From positions 1 to 64,000 of the forward strand of contig DRQG01000143.1 in the NCBI GenBank assembly GCA_011369465.1: a stretch of 64,000 nucleotides of DNA, written 5' to 3'. The notes beneath the pieces were generated by a model. That model did no database searches. It was not told the origin of the DNA and saw only the letters and a list, made by a program, of their open reading frames with translations. The first letter of the stretch is position 1. Each line of letters starts with the position of its first letter. The stretch comes from Caldithrix abyssi (lineage in GTDB: Bacteria; Calditrichota; Calditrichia; Calditrichales; Calditrichaceae). Below, in pieces: positions 26,083-34,500 of this stretch. A program made the position numbers and the translations under genes.

Positions 26083-26688
26083 ATGTCCATTCAAGTATCG
26101 AGACCCGCACCAACGTTTACGGCAACGGCTGTTATGCCGGATAATTCTTTCAAAGAGGATTTTAAACTGGAGGATTACCGCGGTAAATATGTGGTGCTGT
26201 TTTTCTATCCCCTGGATTTCACTTTTGTATGTCCCACCGAGATTTTAGAATTCAATAAAAAATTGGCTGAATTCGAAAAACGCAACGTCCAGGTCATCGG
26301 TTGTTCAACCGATTCACATTTCAGCCATTTGGCCTGGAAGAACCAGGATATCAAGGAAGGCGGTATCGGAAATATACAATATCCTCTGGTTGCCGATTTT
26401 GATAAATCGATCAGTCGTGATTACGGTGTATTGCTGGAAGAAAGCGGCGTCGCTCTGCGCGGTTCTTTTCTGATTGATAAAGACGGCGTGTTGCAGCATG
26501 CCGTAGTTAACAACCTCGGGTTAGGCCGTAACATTGATGAAATGTTGCGTATGGTGGACGCTTTACAGTTTCATGAAGAACACGGTGAAGTTTGCCCTGC
26601 CGGCTGGGAACCTGGCGAGGAAGCTATGAAACCGGATCAGGACGGGTTAAAAGAGTTCTTTTCCAAACACGCCGACGAATTTAAATAA
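26083..26688 (+). CDS. 2-Cys peroxiredoxin (AhpC/Prx1 type)
   Basis: A 201-residue typical 2-Cys peroxiredoxin. The peroxidatic Cys50 is in F-T-F-V-C-P-T-E and the resolving Cys171 in E-V-C-P-A-G-W, with the C-terminal tail P-D-Q-D-G-L-K-E-F-F expected for the Prx1 subgroup. It reduces hydrogen peroxide and organic peroxides and is recharged by thioredoxin or AhpF, neither of which is nearby. A strong AGGAGG (26070-26075) precedes the ATG at 26083. A candidate PerR box is in the leader. The active site is a normal Cys codon, unlike the UGA in the DUF1573 gene. Confidence 0.96.
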   Translation: MSIQVSRPAPTFTATAVMPDNSFKEDFKLEDYRGKYVVLFFYPLDFTFVCPTEILEFNKKLAEFEKRNVQVIGCSTDSHFSHLAWKNQDIKEGGIGNIQYPLVADFDKSISRDYGVLLEESGVALRGSFLIDKDGVLQHAVVNNLGLGRNIDEMLRMVDALQFHEEHGEVCPAGWEPGEEAMKPDQDGLKEFFSKHADEFK

Positions 26689-26704
26689 ACCTTGTCTGGC
26701 TGTT

Positions 26705-26952
26705 ATCGATTCCATCCCGCCAGACAGGCTGTTTCAGTTTCTATATAAAGGCGCTAAAGCGCCTAAAAAATAGGGGAATAATTTTTTAACCCCGACTTAA
26801 AAGTCGGGGCTATTTAATTATTTTTAATAGGCTTATAAATTTTTAAATAGCCCCGCGCTTTAGCGCGGGGACAGTAAACAACCATCATATCAGGGGGCTT
26901 TAGCCCCAAATTCCATATTCTGCAATAGCCTGCAGAGCGGGATGGAATCGAT
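26705..26952. repeat. 248-bp palindromic element with 16-bp terminal inverted repeats
   Basis: ATCGATTCCATCCCGC at 26705-26720 and its exact reverse complement at 26937-26952 bound the element, with further pairing of AGGCT and AGCCT inside. Within are four GC-rich hairpins: GGCGCT/AGCGCC (26750-26763), CCCCGACTT/AAGTCGGGG (26790-26809), CCCCGCGCT/AGCGCGGGG (26851-26870) and GGGGCT/AGCCCC (26894-26907). There is no open frame of note. It fits a MITE or REP cluster, and fills most of the 26689-27087 gap. Confidence 0.75.
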
Positions 26953-27087
26953 TTAAAAATGGTAACGTGCGGTCCTATATATTTGCACATTCTCTCCGCT
27001 GTTTTTAAATTGTTTTAAAATTCATCACCTACATTCTGCATAAATCCAATTCAGTTTATGTTTACCAACTAAGAAAAGGGTCTGCTT

Positions 27088-28152
27088 ATGTTACAAAAAC
27101 TTCTTTTGCTTTTCGGGCTGGCCGCGCTAATGGCCTGTGGCCAGCAAAATGGAACAAAAACCACCGAGGCGGATTCCCTGCGCTTTCCTCAGGAAAAACA
27201 CCTTAAAAACATTCGTATGCTGACTTTCGAAGGCGAAAATGCCGAGGCTTATTTTAGCTTTGACGAAAAGAAGCTTATTTTTCAGTCCACCCATGGCCCT
27301 TACAAATGCGACCAGATTTTTACCATGAATATCGACGGCAGTAATAAAAAACTGGTCAGCACCGGCAAAGGGCGTACCACCTGTTCCTACTTTTTGCCCG
27401 GCGATACTAAAATTATTTATGCCTCCACGCATGCTGCTGCGGATAGCTGCCCGCCACCGCCCGACTTTTCCAAGGGCTATGTCTGGCGTGTGTACAGCAC
27501 TTTTGATTTATACATTGCCAACGCCGACGGCAGCAACCCGCAGCCATTCCTGCCTGCTCCCGGATACGATGCCGAAGCAACGGTTTCGCCCAAAGGGGAT
27601 AAAATCGTTTTTACTTCCATGCGCGACGGCGATTTGGATATTTACACCGTCAATATTGACGGTACGGATCTGAAACGTTTAACAAGCACATTGGGCTATG
27701 ACGGCGGGCCTTTTTTTTCCTGGGACGGAAAGAAAATTATCTACCGTTCCTATCATCCCAAAACAGAAGAACAGAAAAAACGTTATAAAGATTTATTGGC
27801 TCAGGAATTGATTGAACCGTCCAATTTTCAGGTTTGGGTGATGGATGCCGACGGCAGCAATAAACGGCAGATAACCCATAATGAGTATGCTAATTTTGCG
27901 CCTTTCTTTCACCCGGATGGCAAGCGAATTTTATTTTGCTCCTCTTACGGCAGTAAAGATAAGCGCCGCCCGGATTTCAATATCTGGATGATTAATGAAG
28001 ACGGTACCGGGCTGGAACAAATTACTTTTTTTAAGGGATTTGACGGCTTCCCCATGTTTACCCACGATGGTAAAAAACTGGTTTTCGCCTCCAACCGCTA
28101 TAACCGCAATCCCCGCGACACCAACGTATTCATAGCCGATTGGGTGGATTGA
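27088..28152 (+). CDS. TolB-like beta-propeller lipoprotein (PD40 repeats)
   Basis: A 354-residue lipoprotein with lipobox A-L-M-A-C (Cys17). The rest is a six-bladed TolB-type propeller of PD40 repeats, seen in repeated F-S-F-D-E-K-K-L-I-F-Q-S, S-P-K-G-D-K-I-V-F-T-S, F-F-S-W-D-G-K-K-I-I-Y-R-S, F-H-P-D-G-K-R-I-L-F and T-H-D-G-K-K-L-V-F-A-S-N-R. It lacks the TolB N-terminal domain, so it is not the Tol-Pal component. A surface or periplasmic binding role is likely. It is followed by an intrinsic terminator. Confidence 0.88.
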   Translation: MLQKLLLLFGLAALMACGQQNGTKTTEADSLRFPQEKHLKNIRMLTFEGENAEAYFSFDEKKLIFQSTHGPYKCDQIFTMNIDGSNKKLVSTGKGRTTCSYFLPGDTKIIYASTHAAADSCPPPPDFSKGYVWRVYSTFDLYIANADGSNPQPFLPAPGYDAEATVSPKGDKIVFTSMRDGDLDIYTVNIDGTDLKRLTSTLGYDGGPFFSWDGKKIIYRSYHPKTEEQKKRYKDLLAQELIEPSNFQVWVMDADGSNKRQITHNEYANFAPFFHPDGKRILFCSSYGSKDKRRPDFNIWMINEDGTGLEQITFFKGFDGFPMFTHDGKKLVFASNRYNRNPRDTNVFIADWVD

Positions 28153-28199
28153 TCTATTAATAAATCAAACGAGAATTTATTAATAAATTAACTGATCTT

Positions 28200-28236
28200 A
28201 AACGGGCTGTTTCTTCAGGATGCAGCCCGTTTTATT
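28200..28236 (+). terminator. Intrinsic terminator after the TolB-like gene
   Basis: AAACGGGCTG (28200-28209) pairs with CAGCCCGTTT (28223-28232) around a 13-base loop, followed by a short T-rich tail. It lies 48 bases after the stop of the TolB-like gene and may also serve the opposite strand. Confidence 0.75.
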
Positions 28237-28258
28237 CCTAAATTGTTGTATTCAACGC

Positions 28259-28375
28259 TTAATTTGTTAGTACAAACCTTGCTATCAAATCATTAAATAA
28301 AGCAGACTTTTTATCCAAACCTATATTTCCCTGTTGCGTGGAATTATCGTAAGCGGTTACCGAGATATAAATACT
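28259..28375 (-). pseudogene. Possible C-terminal remnant of a fibronectin-III-like gene
   Basis: Directly after the TAA of the upstream outer-membrane gene, in the same frame, 38 codons run to a TAA at 28259. They encode S-I-Y-I-S-V-T-A-Y-D-N-S, the usual end of a fibronectin-III domain, then a polar tail. There is no start or upstream part. It may be the leftover end of a deleted surface-protein gene. The match is short and may be chance. Confidence 0.3.
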
Positions 28376-29463
28376 TTATTTTGATCCAAAATTATAAGCA
28401 AAACCAATCCAGGGGAGAAACGGAAAGCCTTTTATCCCTTCTCCCATTAAAGGAAAAATAAGAGCAAAATCAGCCGCCAGGTTTTCGCCAAAAAAGCGGA
28501 TGCCGCCCGAAAGCAGATGTACATCACCTCCCACAAAAATCCAGTTTTCCGAGATTAGTTTTGTATATCTTCCCACTCTTAAATCGCCTCCTAAGGCCAG
28601 AACGGGCTTATCTGCAAAGTCACCGCCGGAGAAGCCATATCCCAAACCAACGGTAAGGGAAGATTTTTCCGAACCAAATGTACCTATACGCCATAAGCGA
28701 TACCCGCTCCGGCACTTTCTTCCGGTATTTTTAAATAAAGAACACCGGCCGAAACATCATAATTTTCCTGCTGAATGGGAGTTATTTTAGGCGCCAGATA
28801 AACCAGTTGTGTTGATGCGCCGGGAAAAAGCGACATACCGCCAGCCAGAGTAAAGTAATCGGTTATGCCAATTGCTACAAAAGGAAAAAATATTTCGTAC
28901 GCTGAGAAATATCCCTGTCCTTTTTTTAAGGCCCTGCCGGTGGGCGCAAAAAACAGACGGGTCGTGTTGGGGTCTTCCCGCCAAAATGTTCCCTTTACTA
29001 TTTTTCCCGTAATAATTTCTCTTTTAATAATCTGGCTTTTGGGAATTGTCGATTCAACCCCTGAGGAAGAATGAATTTTCAGGGTAGATTCGTCTTCCGA
29101 AATAATTTTTCCTATCCATACAGACCCATCTTTCAATTCAATCCGAATGATTTCGCCCTCAGTCTGTTCTTTAACCTTTTGGGCACGTCGTTTTGTATAG
29201 GCAATGAGAGAATCCAGATCAAATTTGAACCCGGATTCATTTTCATAAATTACGCCCCTTCCTTCCATAACGGCTTTTGAAAGCGTTTTCCAGGCAGCCG
29301 TAGCGGTTATATTTTCTTTGTGGATAATTTTTACCAGATTCTGATCCACTTCCTTGATAAAGCAAGGATATATTTTACCGTACTTGGTAAACAGGGTGTC
29401 AGAATATGGTACGGATTGGGCAAGAAGAATAAACGGTATCAAAAAAAGCAGTATTATTTTCAC
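28376..29463 (-). pseudogene. Outer-membrane protein gene broken by a single frameshift
   Basis: A gene of about 362 codons. The first 259 codons, from a GTG with AAGGAGA upstream, encode a signal peptide (L-I-P-F-I-L-L-A-Q), a beta-rich region with I-R-I-E-L-K-D-G-S-V-W-I-G-K-I, and the start of a barrel (F-F-A-P-T-G-R-A-L-K-K-G-Q-G-Y-F, A-G-G-M-S-L-F-P-G). They end at a TAG (28684-28686) after I-A-Y-G-V. The next frame, entered at about the same point, continues as I-G-T-F-G-S-E-K-S-S-L-T-V-G-L-G-Y-G-F-S-G and runs to TAA at 28376, completing the barrel (N-F-G-S-K). One lost base near 28688 explains the break. It may be a real pseudogene or an assembly error. The function is unknown; similar proteins occur in Bacteroidota. 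Confidence 0.75.
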
Positions 29464-29706
29464 TTCAATCTCCTTCCGGCTTTAAACCGTAAATATATTA
29501 CTAAAAACAGAAGGGAAGCACCAGAAGAAAATATATTTTGTTCTTTTTCAGCATTCGTACAACAACCGGTTTTAAGGTGATAAGAGAGAAGAAGCCGGAA
29601 GAGACAGTGTTAGTATATATTATTTTTGAAGATGGTCAAACGTTCCTACCACTAGAGTAATCACCGTGGCGGTTCTTTTTGCCACCTTTTTAGTGCTTTA
29701 TTTCGA

Positions 29707-30831
29707 TCATTTTATAGGCATATCAAATACATAATCCAGACCTATTTTTCCTACAGTAAATTTATGCCTGTCGCTGGAAAACAAACGGCTGTCCAGAACT
29801 TCCAGACGAAGATCAAAATTTTGTACCGCGGCCTTAATCCCGGCGCTTAAAAAGCCTATGGTCTCGCCCCTATTTAAAAAAGAATCGGAAGGCTCATAAA
29901 TACGATTGAGCTGATAAAATCCCAGGCTTATGGATAGTGGTTCGGAAATTTTGCAGATGGTGTTAAAAGAAATATTTAAGCTGTTTTTGTAATTATCCTT
30001 CACCTCACTCCAAAAATAGCTGACAACCGTTCCGGCAACGGACAATCGCTCGGTTGCGGATAATTCCACCCCCAGGGCAAGGCGGGACGGCGTTATAAAT
30101 GATTTCGTATTCTTATAAACTATGGAACCAATCGAGCTTTCCAAAGTCCCCTCTGCCAAAAATTTGCTCTCGTAGGTTAGTCCCATACCAAAGTATCTGT
30201 TAACCCGGTATAGTATCCCGGCTTTCCAGTTTATACCGGATGTTTTTAAATTAGAAGTCTCTTCACCGATATTTCCTTCTACCTTCCATGTATTCCAAAA
30301 AAATTGTCCGCCTATTATCAAACGGTCTTCCTGTGTAAAAAGGTTACCGAAAGAATAGGATGCCATAAAAGAAGGGCTGTAAATAATGGATTCTTCTTCG
30401 GCCTTGAGCTCGTTTTTGATACCATCCGGCAGAAGTATTAAATAGGAATTAATCTCATTCTGTTCGGAATATTTTCTACTGAACCCCAATCCCACACGCC
30501 AGTTTTTTAAAGGAAGGACAAAGCCGAAGGAGGCCGGCAGCCAAGATTTGGCATAGGTTATCTTTTGGGAAAAATTGGACAAGGTTTTTTCCGAAACCGT
30601 TTGAAAGTGGAAATCGACCCCAATGGCTATTTCGGAAAAATTATCCAAAGAAGCCGGATTAGCCGAAGCGATTTCGCCCACTGCCGAATGTATCATATTA
30701 GAGAAACCCAGCGCGTTTTGGGCGTCGATGGAAAAAGAACCCAAATATCCGGGATCAACCCGGGGGACACGATCTTCGTCTCCGGCAAAGCTCAGCGTCG
30801 TAAACAGCAATAGAAAAAATATGGTTTTCAT
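29707..30831 (-). CDS. PorV/FadL-like outer-membrane beta-barrel protein, copy 1
   Basis: A 374-residue protein with a signal peptide (about 1-16, ending S-F-A-G). The start of the mature part has A-Q-N-A-L-G-F-S-N-M followed by A-N-P-A-S-L, the N-P-A-x-L signature seen in PorV/PorQ and FadL-type barrels. The rest is amphipathic strands ending in a C-terminal strand L-D-Y-V-F. The next gene (31117-32220) is a clear paralogue with the same layout. PorV-like proteins carry T9SS cargo to the cell surface; T9SS substrates exist in this window, but that role here is inferred. Confidence 0.72.
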   Translation of the reverse strand: MKTIFFLLLFTTLSFAGDEDRVPRVDPGYLGSFSIDAQNALGFSNMIHSAVGEIASANPASLDNFSEIAIGVDFHFQTVSEKTLSNFSQKITYAKSWLPASFGFVLPLKNWRVGLGFSRKYSEQNEINSYLILLPDGIKNELKAEEESIIYSPSFMASYSFGNLFTQEDRLIIGGQFFWNTWKVEGNIGEETSNLKTSGINWKAGILYRVNRYFGMGLTYESKFLAEGTLESSIGSIVYKNTKSFITPSRLALGVELSATERLSVAGTVVSYFWSEVKDNYKNSLNISFNTICKISEPLSISLGFYQLNRIYEPSDSFLNRGETIGFLSAGIKAAVQNFDLRLEVLDSRLFSSDRHKFTVGKIGLDYVFDMPIK

Positions 30832-30916
30832 ATTAACTTCCCGTATTTATAAATATACATCAAATCATACTTGTCCAAAATAGAAATTATAACACCATCC
30901 TGCTTGAAGAAAACGG

Positions 30917-30980
30917 CAACTCACCCCCTTTATTTCCCCCTCTCTTTTCGAAAAGAGAGGGGGACCAAGGGGGAGAGTTG
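30917..30980. repeat. Nested palindromic repeat between the two barrel genes
   Basis: A perfect inner stem CCCCCTCTCTTTT/AAAAGAGAGGGGG (30936-30963) sits inside an outer inverted repeat CAACTCACCCCCTT/AAGGGGGAGAGTTG (30917-30930 with 30967-30980, 13 of 14 matched). The 30832-31116 gap holds no gene. The nested layout is like a REP or small MITE element. Confidence 0.7.
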
Positions 30981-31116
30981 GCGGATGGGCAGAATTGACA
31001 ATGAAGATAAATATTGTTGTAACTTCTTAAAAAAACAATGCCTGATATTGTAATATTTAATTCTTTTGGACAGCAATGACATCAAATGTTTAAACGATCC
31101 CCTTCATTCGAAGCGT

Positions 31117-32220
31117 TTATTTATTCAGGCTGTAATCCAAGCCTAATTTAAATACAGTGTATTTCTGTTGATCGCTGGAAAAGATATGGCTGTCCAATAC
31201 TTCTAAGCGAATGGCAAAAGAATTAAACAACGTCTTTGCGCCTGCGCTTAGAAAAGTGCCTGTTTTTAATTGTGAGCCGAAATAGTCGCTGCGTTGATAA
31301 ATCAGATTTTGTTGGTACACTCCCAGGCTCAGCTTAACGGCTTCCCCTGCATTGTATAAAATGTTAAACGATAAATTGAGCGAATTCTCATGCTCATTTA
31401 CCACATCGCCCCAAAAAAGAACGGCGGCTGTCCCGGCAAAAGAAAATCGGGATTTTGAATCTATTGTCATCCCCAACATCAACCGGGACGGCAAACTCAA
31501 AAGTTCTGCAGCCGGCCCGATTGATGCCAATCCCTCTACCGTTCCTTCCAAATCCAAGCCGTTTTCATAAGAAAGGCCGACTCCGCTGCTTTCATTCCAT
31601 TTATAAGCGAGACCGATTTTCCAATTAAACGCAGAGCTGTGCACCGTTACATCCTGAACTGTTTTCAGACGGTCGTTCCATACATTCCAGTTTATCTGAC
31701 CGCCTGTTGTTAGCCTGTCACCCCTATTAAAAACGTCCGAAAACGAATAAGACACAATAACGACGGCTCCCTGTACCAGACTTTCATGCCATGATTCAAC
31801 CGTTTCGCTGCCTTCCGGATCGATAATAGTTGTAACGGGGATTTCGCCGTAATCGAGATAATTGGAATAAACCTGCCGGTACGCCAATCCAAAATGCCAG
31901 TTGCCTACTGGATACACGATTCCAAAAGAAGAGGGCAACCAGGGCCTGGCCCGGGTTGCGGAAATATCTTCAAAATAATCCGCTGCCGTTTGAAGATCAT
32001 AATTCAGGCCGATGGAAAAAGACGCAAGATGATCCAGAGCCGCGGGGTTTCCCATACCCATCTCTCCCGTTGCGGAAAAAACCATATTGGAAAAGCCGGT
32101 GGCATGGCCGGCTTCTATGGAAAGCGCATTAAGATAAACTGGCACCCGTGCAGTAGTTCCGCAAATTCCTGCCGCAAAACCCGCCAACAGAAGGAGCGGA
32201 ATCAACAAGTTTGCTTTCAT
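31117..32220 (-). CDS. PorV/FadL-like outer-membrane beta-barrel protein, copy 2
   Basis: A 367-residue paralogue of the protein encoded at 29707-30831. Shared blocks include G-F-S-N-M-V/I-x-S-A, G-N-P-A-A-L-D, L-P-S-R-L-M-L-G, N-S-L-N-L-S-F-N and the C-terminal R-L-E-V-L-D-S-H-I-F-S-S-D-Q-Q-K-Y. A signal peptide (about 1-20) precedes. Both genes are on the minus strand in tandem, which suggests duplication followed by divergence. The role is probably the same; cargo or substrate is unknown. The ATG follows AGGGAG. Confidence 0.72.
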   Translation of the reverse strand: MKANLLIPLLLLAGFAAGICGTTARVPVYLNALSIEAGHATGFSNMVFSATGEMGMGNPAALDHLASFSIGLNYDLQTAADYFEDISATRARPWLPSSFGIVYPVGNWHFGLAYRQVYSNYLDYGEIPVTTIIDPEGSETVESWHESLVQGAVVIVSYSFSDVFNRGDRLTTGGQINWNVWNDRLKTVQDVTVHSSAFNWKIGLAYKWNESSGVGLSYENGLDLEGTVEGLASIGPAAELLSLPSRLMLGMTIDSKSRFSFAGTAAVLFWGDVVNEHENSLNLSFNILYNAGEAVKLSLGVYQQNLIYQRSDYFGSQLKTGTFLSAGAKTLFNSFAIRLEVLDSHIFSSDQQKYTVFKLGLDYSLNK

Positions 32221-32251
32221 TGGTACTCCCTATGAAAATGAGAAGTTAAAA

Positions 32252-32782
32252 TTAAAACCGGCTGCCCATACCGAAAAACAAAGAGGGGTCTTCCAGATAT
32301 TGCCGGGATTTGACCAAAACCGCATGATGGGCTTTTTCTTCATCGGAAAGCATCTGCAGAAATTGCTTCAATTTTGGGTCCCGGGCTTTTTTAGCGGCTT
32401 CGGCGTAAAACAAATCGGCATGGTTTTCCAAATCTATGGCCATCTGAATGATTTCCACATCATCCACGCCGGTCTCCTGCAGGTCTTCGATAGCGCCTTC
32501 CAGCTGTTCCTTTAAGCGGTCAAATACCTCATCAAAGGTCGTTGGAGGCACATTTTTAAGTTCAACATTTTCAATATTGTTATTGGTCAGCGCATTGTAC
32601 ATCTCGGTAAAGCGCTGAATGTGATTTTTTTCGTCATTGGCCAGGCGCTCCAGCATGCGCTTACCAACAGAGTTTTTGATCCGTTCAGCCGATTCGCTGT
32701 AGTATTTGTAACCGTTTTCTTCCAACTGAATGGCGATTTTCAGCACTTCTTCCATCGAGTCGGGGACGTTTAGTGGCTCCAT
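32252..32782 (-). CDS. Rubrerythrin/ferritin-like diiron protein
   Basis: A 176-residue four-helix ferritin-like protein. The first half has E-E-N-G-Y-K-Y-Y and D-E-K-N-H-I-Q-R-F; the second half has E-N-H-A-D-L-F-Y-A-E-A and D-E-E-K-A-H-H-A-V-L. These E-x-x-H patterns supply the diiron ligands of the rubrerythrin subgroup. There is no C-terminal rubredoxin domain. Such proteins reduce peroxide or handle iron. It lies alone 31 bases upstream of barrel copy 2; the two share a strand and may be co-transcribed. Confidence 0.85.
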   Translation of the reverse strand: MEPLNVPDSMEEVLKIAIQLEENGYKYYSESAERIKNSVGKRMLERLANDEKNHIQRFTEMYNALTNNNIENVELKNVPPTTFDEVFDRLKEQLEGAIEDLQETGVDDVEIIQMAIDLENHADLFYAEAAKKARDPKLKQFLQMLSDEEKAHHAVLVKSRQYLEDPSLFFGMGSRF

Positions 32783-32855
32783 AGTATTTTTCCTTATTTT
32801 AGATTATACTTCGTTATTCAACATTCGCCCGCCTCAGGCGGACAGGTTAATTGAT

Positions 32856-32907
32856 ATTCAGAGTTCAACGAAAAAGTTTAGGTTTTTTGTATAACGAACA
32901 CCGATTA
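32856..32907 (+). repeat. Dispersed direct repeat, copy 1
   Basis: A block beginning ATTCAGAGTTCAACGAAAA and ending ATAACGAACACCGATT recurs at 34430-34480 in the same orientation with a few changes. It occupies the gap between the ferritin-like and DUF1648 genes. No coding role is seen. Confidence 0.6.
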
Positions 32908-32977
32908 ACGATATGCGATTTTGGAAATTTACACGCTATCGACAATTTACTAAGCGCCAAGCAAAATTTAAAGAAAA

Positions 32978-33484
32978 TTATTCGCTATTTTTATCCGATT
33001 TGATCCGGTTGAAATAAACGTAGAACCATATCACGCTGCCTGTAACCAGAGCCATGTACAGCACAATAGCAATGAAGAAATATGGCATTCCCTGCCCCGT
33101 CGATTGAAGATTCAGATTATATATTTTTTCATCTAAATAAAGAATAAGTATAAGGGTAAATATTCCGATTAAATCGAGAAAAAAACCAAGGTCTTTGCGG
33201 GTTTGCTCTTCGCGTTCCGGTGCAAACCAATAGGCGCGATGCGGCATATTAACAAATTCTTTCGGTACTTTTCGTATGAAACGAAACAGGAAATAGATAA
33301 AAACATATAGTACGATATTAAACGTTACAAAAAATTCCCGGCTGCCCCAGCCATCGGGTCGACCGTCCGCGCCAAAATGTATGGCCACCTGTTCGGGTAG
33401 CCGGGGATAGTAGTAAACACTATGAATAATGCCGATAATAAACAGAATGAAAAAAATTGTTTTTGCCCATTGATAACGTTCCAT
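32978..33484 (-). CDS. DUF1648 domain membrane protein
   Basis: A 168-residue protein with four predicted membrane segments (about 8-24, 48-65, 96-116, 128-152). The first extracytoplasmic stretch has Y-Y-P-R-L-P-E-Q-V-A-I-H-F-G and G-x-P-D-G-W-G-S, the DUF1648 hallmark (P-x-x-V-P-x-H-W/F-x-x-x-G-x-x-D). The family includes the N-terminal region of the Bacillus immunity protein SdpI, but this protein is shorter and its role is unknown. Confidence 0.8.
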   Translation of the reverse strand: MERYQWAKTIFFILFIIGIIHSVYYYPRLPEQVAIHFGADGRPDGWGSREFFVTFNIVLYVFIYFLFRFIRKVPKEFVNMPHRAYWFAPEREEQTRKDLGFFLDLIGIFTLILILYLDEKIYNLNLQSTGQGMPYFFIAIVLYMALVTGSVIWFYVYFNRIKSDKNSE

Positions 33485-33523
33485 AGATACCTCGCTTAAA
33501 AGAACAGATTAGCGATTAGTTAG

Positions 33524-33552
33524 CGATTCCATCGCTTGGAGCGATGGAATCG
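33524..33552. repeat. GATTCCATC hairpin repeat, second copy
   Basis: CGATTCCATCGCT, loop TGG, then AGCGATGGAATCG. Compared with 15992-16024 the innermost G-T-T/A-A-C pairs are G-C-T/A-G-C, keeping the stem. It lies between the DUF1648 gene start and the end of the TrmJ gene. No T-run follows. Confidence 0.75.
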
Positions 33553-33562
33553 TTTTACCTGT

Positions 33563-34354
33563 CTAATAAATGTCCTTCTTATCCCTCTCGGTCACCAATT
33601 CTTCCAGCCGCTGTATCCGCGTTTCAAAAATCTGTAACAACTTATGCAACAAACGAACATCTCGTTTTTCGGCCATAGATCGTCCGATAAGCCGACGGAA
33701 ACGTGTGATAAAGTTATCGATGCCATCCCGCGGTACAAAGTGCACCAGATCCAGCGCAGACTGTAAGTGCTCGTAAAATTTTTCCAGTTCATATTGGGTA
33801 GCCAGCCGATAGGAATACCCGCTCTCCACTTTATTCATATTCATAAAGAAAGTATGAGCGTAAATCATAACCGCCTGTGCCAGATTTAAGGCGGGATTTT
33901 GCGTTGCGGTTGGTATGGTGGAATGCAAATGACATTTTAGAATCTCTTCATTGGTCAAACCGTTTTTTTCCCGGCCGAAAACAACCGCTACGGGATGCTC
34001 GAAAGCCACGTCCAGCAGTTTTTGGCTTATTTCCTGCGGCGTAAAAAAAGGAAATTTAAAATGGCGTTTGCGCATGGTGGTTGCCACGACCAGCCGCATT
34101 CCGGCAACGGACTTATCAAAAGAGTCAAAGATTTGTGCTTTTTCGATAATATCATAAGAACGGTGGGCCATCATGCGGGCTTCGTCATTATCCAGCGGGC
34201 AGGGATTGACCAGAATGAGCTTTTCAAAACCGCTGGTGCGCAAAGCCCGGGAGGCTGCGCCCACGTTTCCGGGCGACTCCGGTTCCACCAAAACAAAATG
34301 CAGATTTTGGCGGATTTGCTCAAAAGTTTGTGTGAGTTGTATTCGTTGTTTCAT
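33563..34354 (-). CDS. SpoU-family RNA 2'-O-methyltransferase, TrmJ-like
   Basis: A 263-residue SPOUT methyltransferase. The N-terminal V-E-P-E-S-P-G-N-V-G-A-A-S-R-A-L (motif 1), the middle V-V-F-G-R-E-K-N-G-L-T-N-E-E (motif 2) and N-P-A-L-N-L-A-Q-A-V (motif 3) fit TrmJ/LasT, which methylate ribose at position 32 of tRNA. A C-terminal helical extension is as in TrmJ. The ATG at 34354 is chosen because the longer frame to 34417 translates repeat-like intergenic DNA. Confidence 0.88.
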   Translation of the reverse strand: MKQRIQLTQTFEQIRQNLHFVLVEPESPGNVGAASRALRTSGFEKLILVNPCPLDNDEARMMAHRSYDIIEKAQIFDSFDKSVAGMRLVVATTMRKRHFKFPFFTPQEISQKLLDVAFEHPVAVVFGREKNGLTNEEILKCHLHSTIPTATQNPALNLAQAVMIYAHTFFMNMNKVESGYSYRLATQYELEKFYEHLQSALDLVHFVPRDGIDNFITRFRRLIGRSMAEKRDVRLLHKLLQIFETRIQRLEELVTERDKKDIY

Positions 34355-34429
34355 ACTCCAACCACATTCGACATCCGATTTTCGATTTTCGAAGTTTGAC
34401 ACTTCGGCATTCGACATTCCTTAATCGAC

Positions 34430-34480
34430 ATTCAGAGTTCAACGAAAACGTTCTGAATTTTTGAATAACGAACACCGATT
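34430..34480 (+). repeat. Dispersed direct repeat, copy 2
   Basis: Copy of the 32856-32907 repeat, with the ends ATTCAGAGTTCAACGAAAA and AATAACGAACACCGATT conserved and the centre changed. It fills most of the gap between the sfsA and TrmJ genes. Several short GATTTTCGATTTTC-like runs flank it. Confidence 0.6.
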
Positions 34481-34500
34481 TTCGATTTTCAAAATCCCTA

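Noticed and set aside
30871-31053. Small open frame between the barrel genes
   Set aside because: It covers the nested palindrome and has no coding character.
34355-34417. N-terminal extension of the TrmJ-like protein
   Set aside because: It reads repeat-like intergenic DNA; the family begins shortly after ATG 34354.
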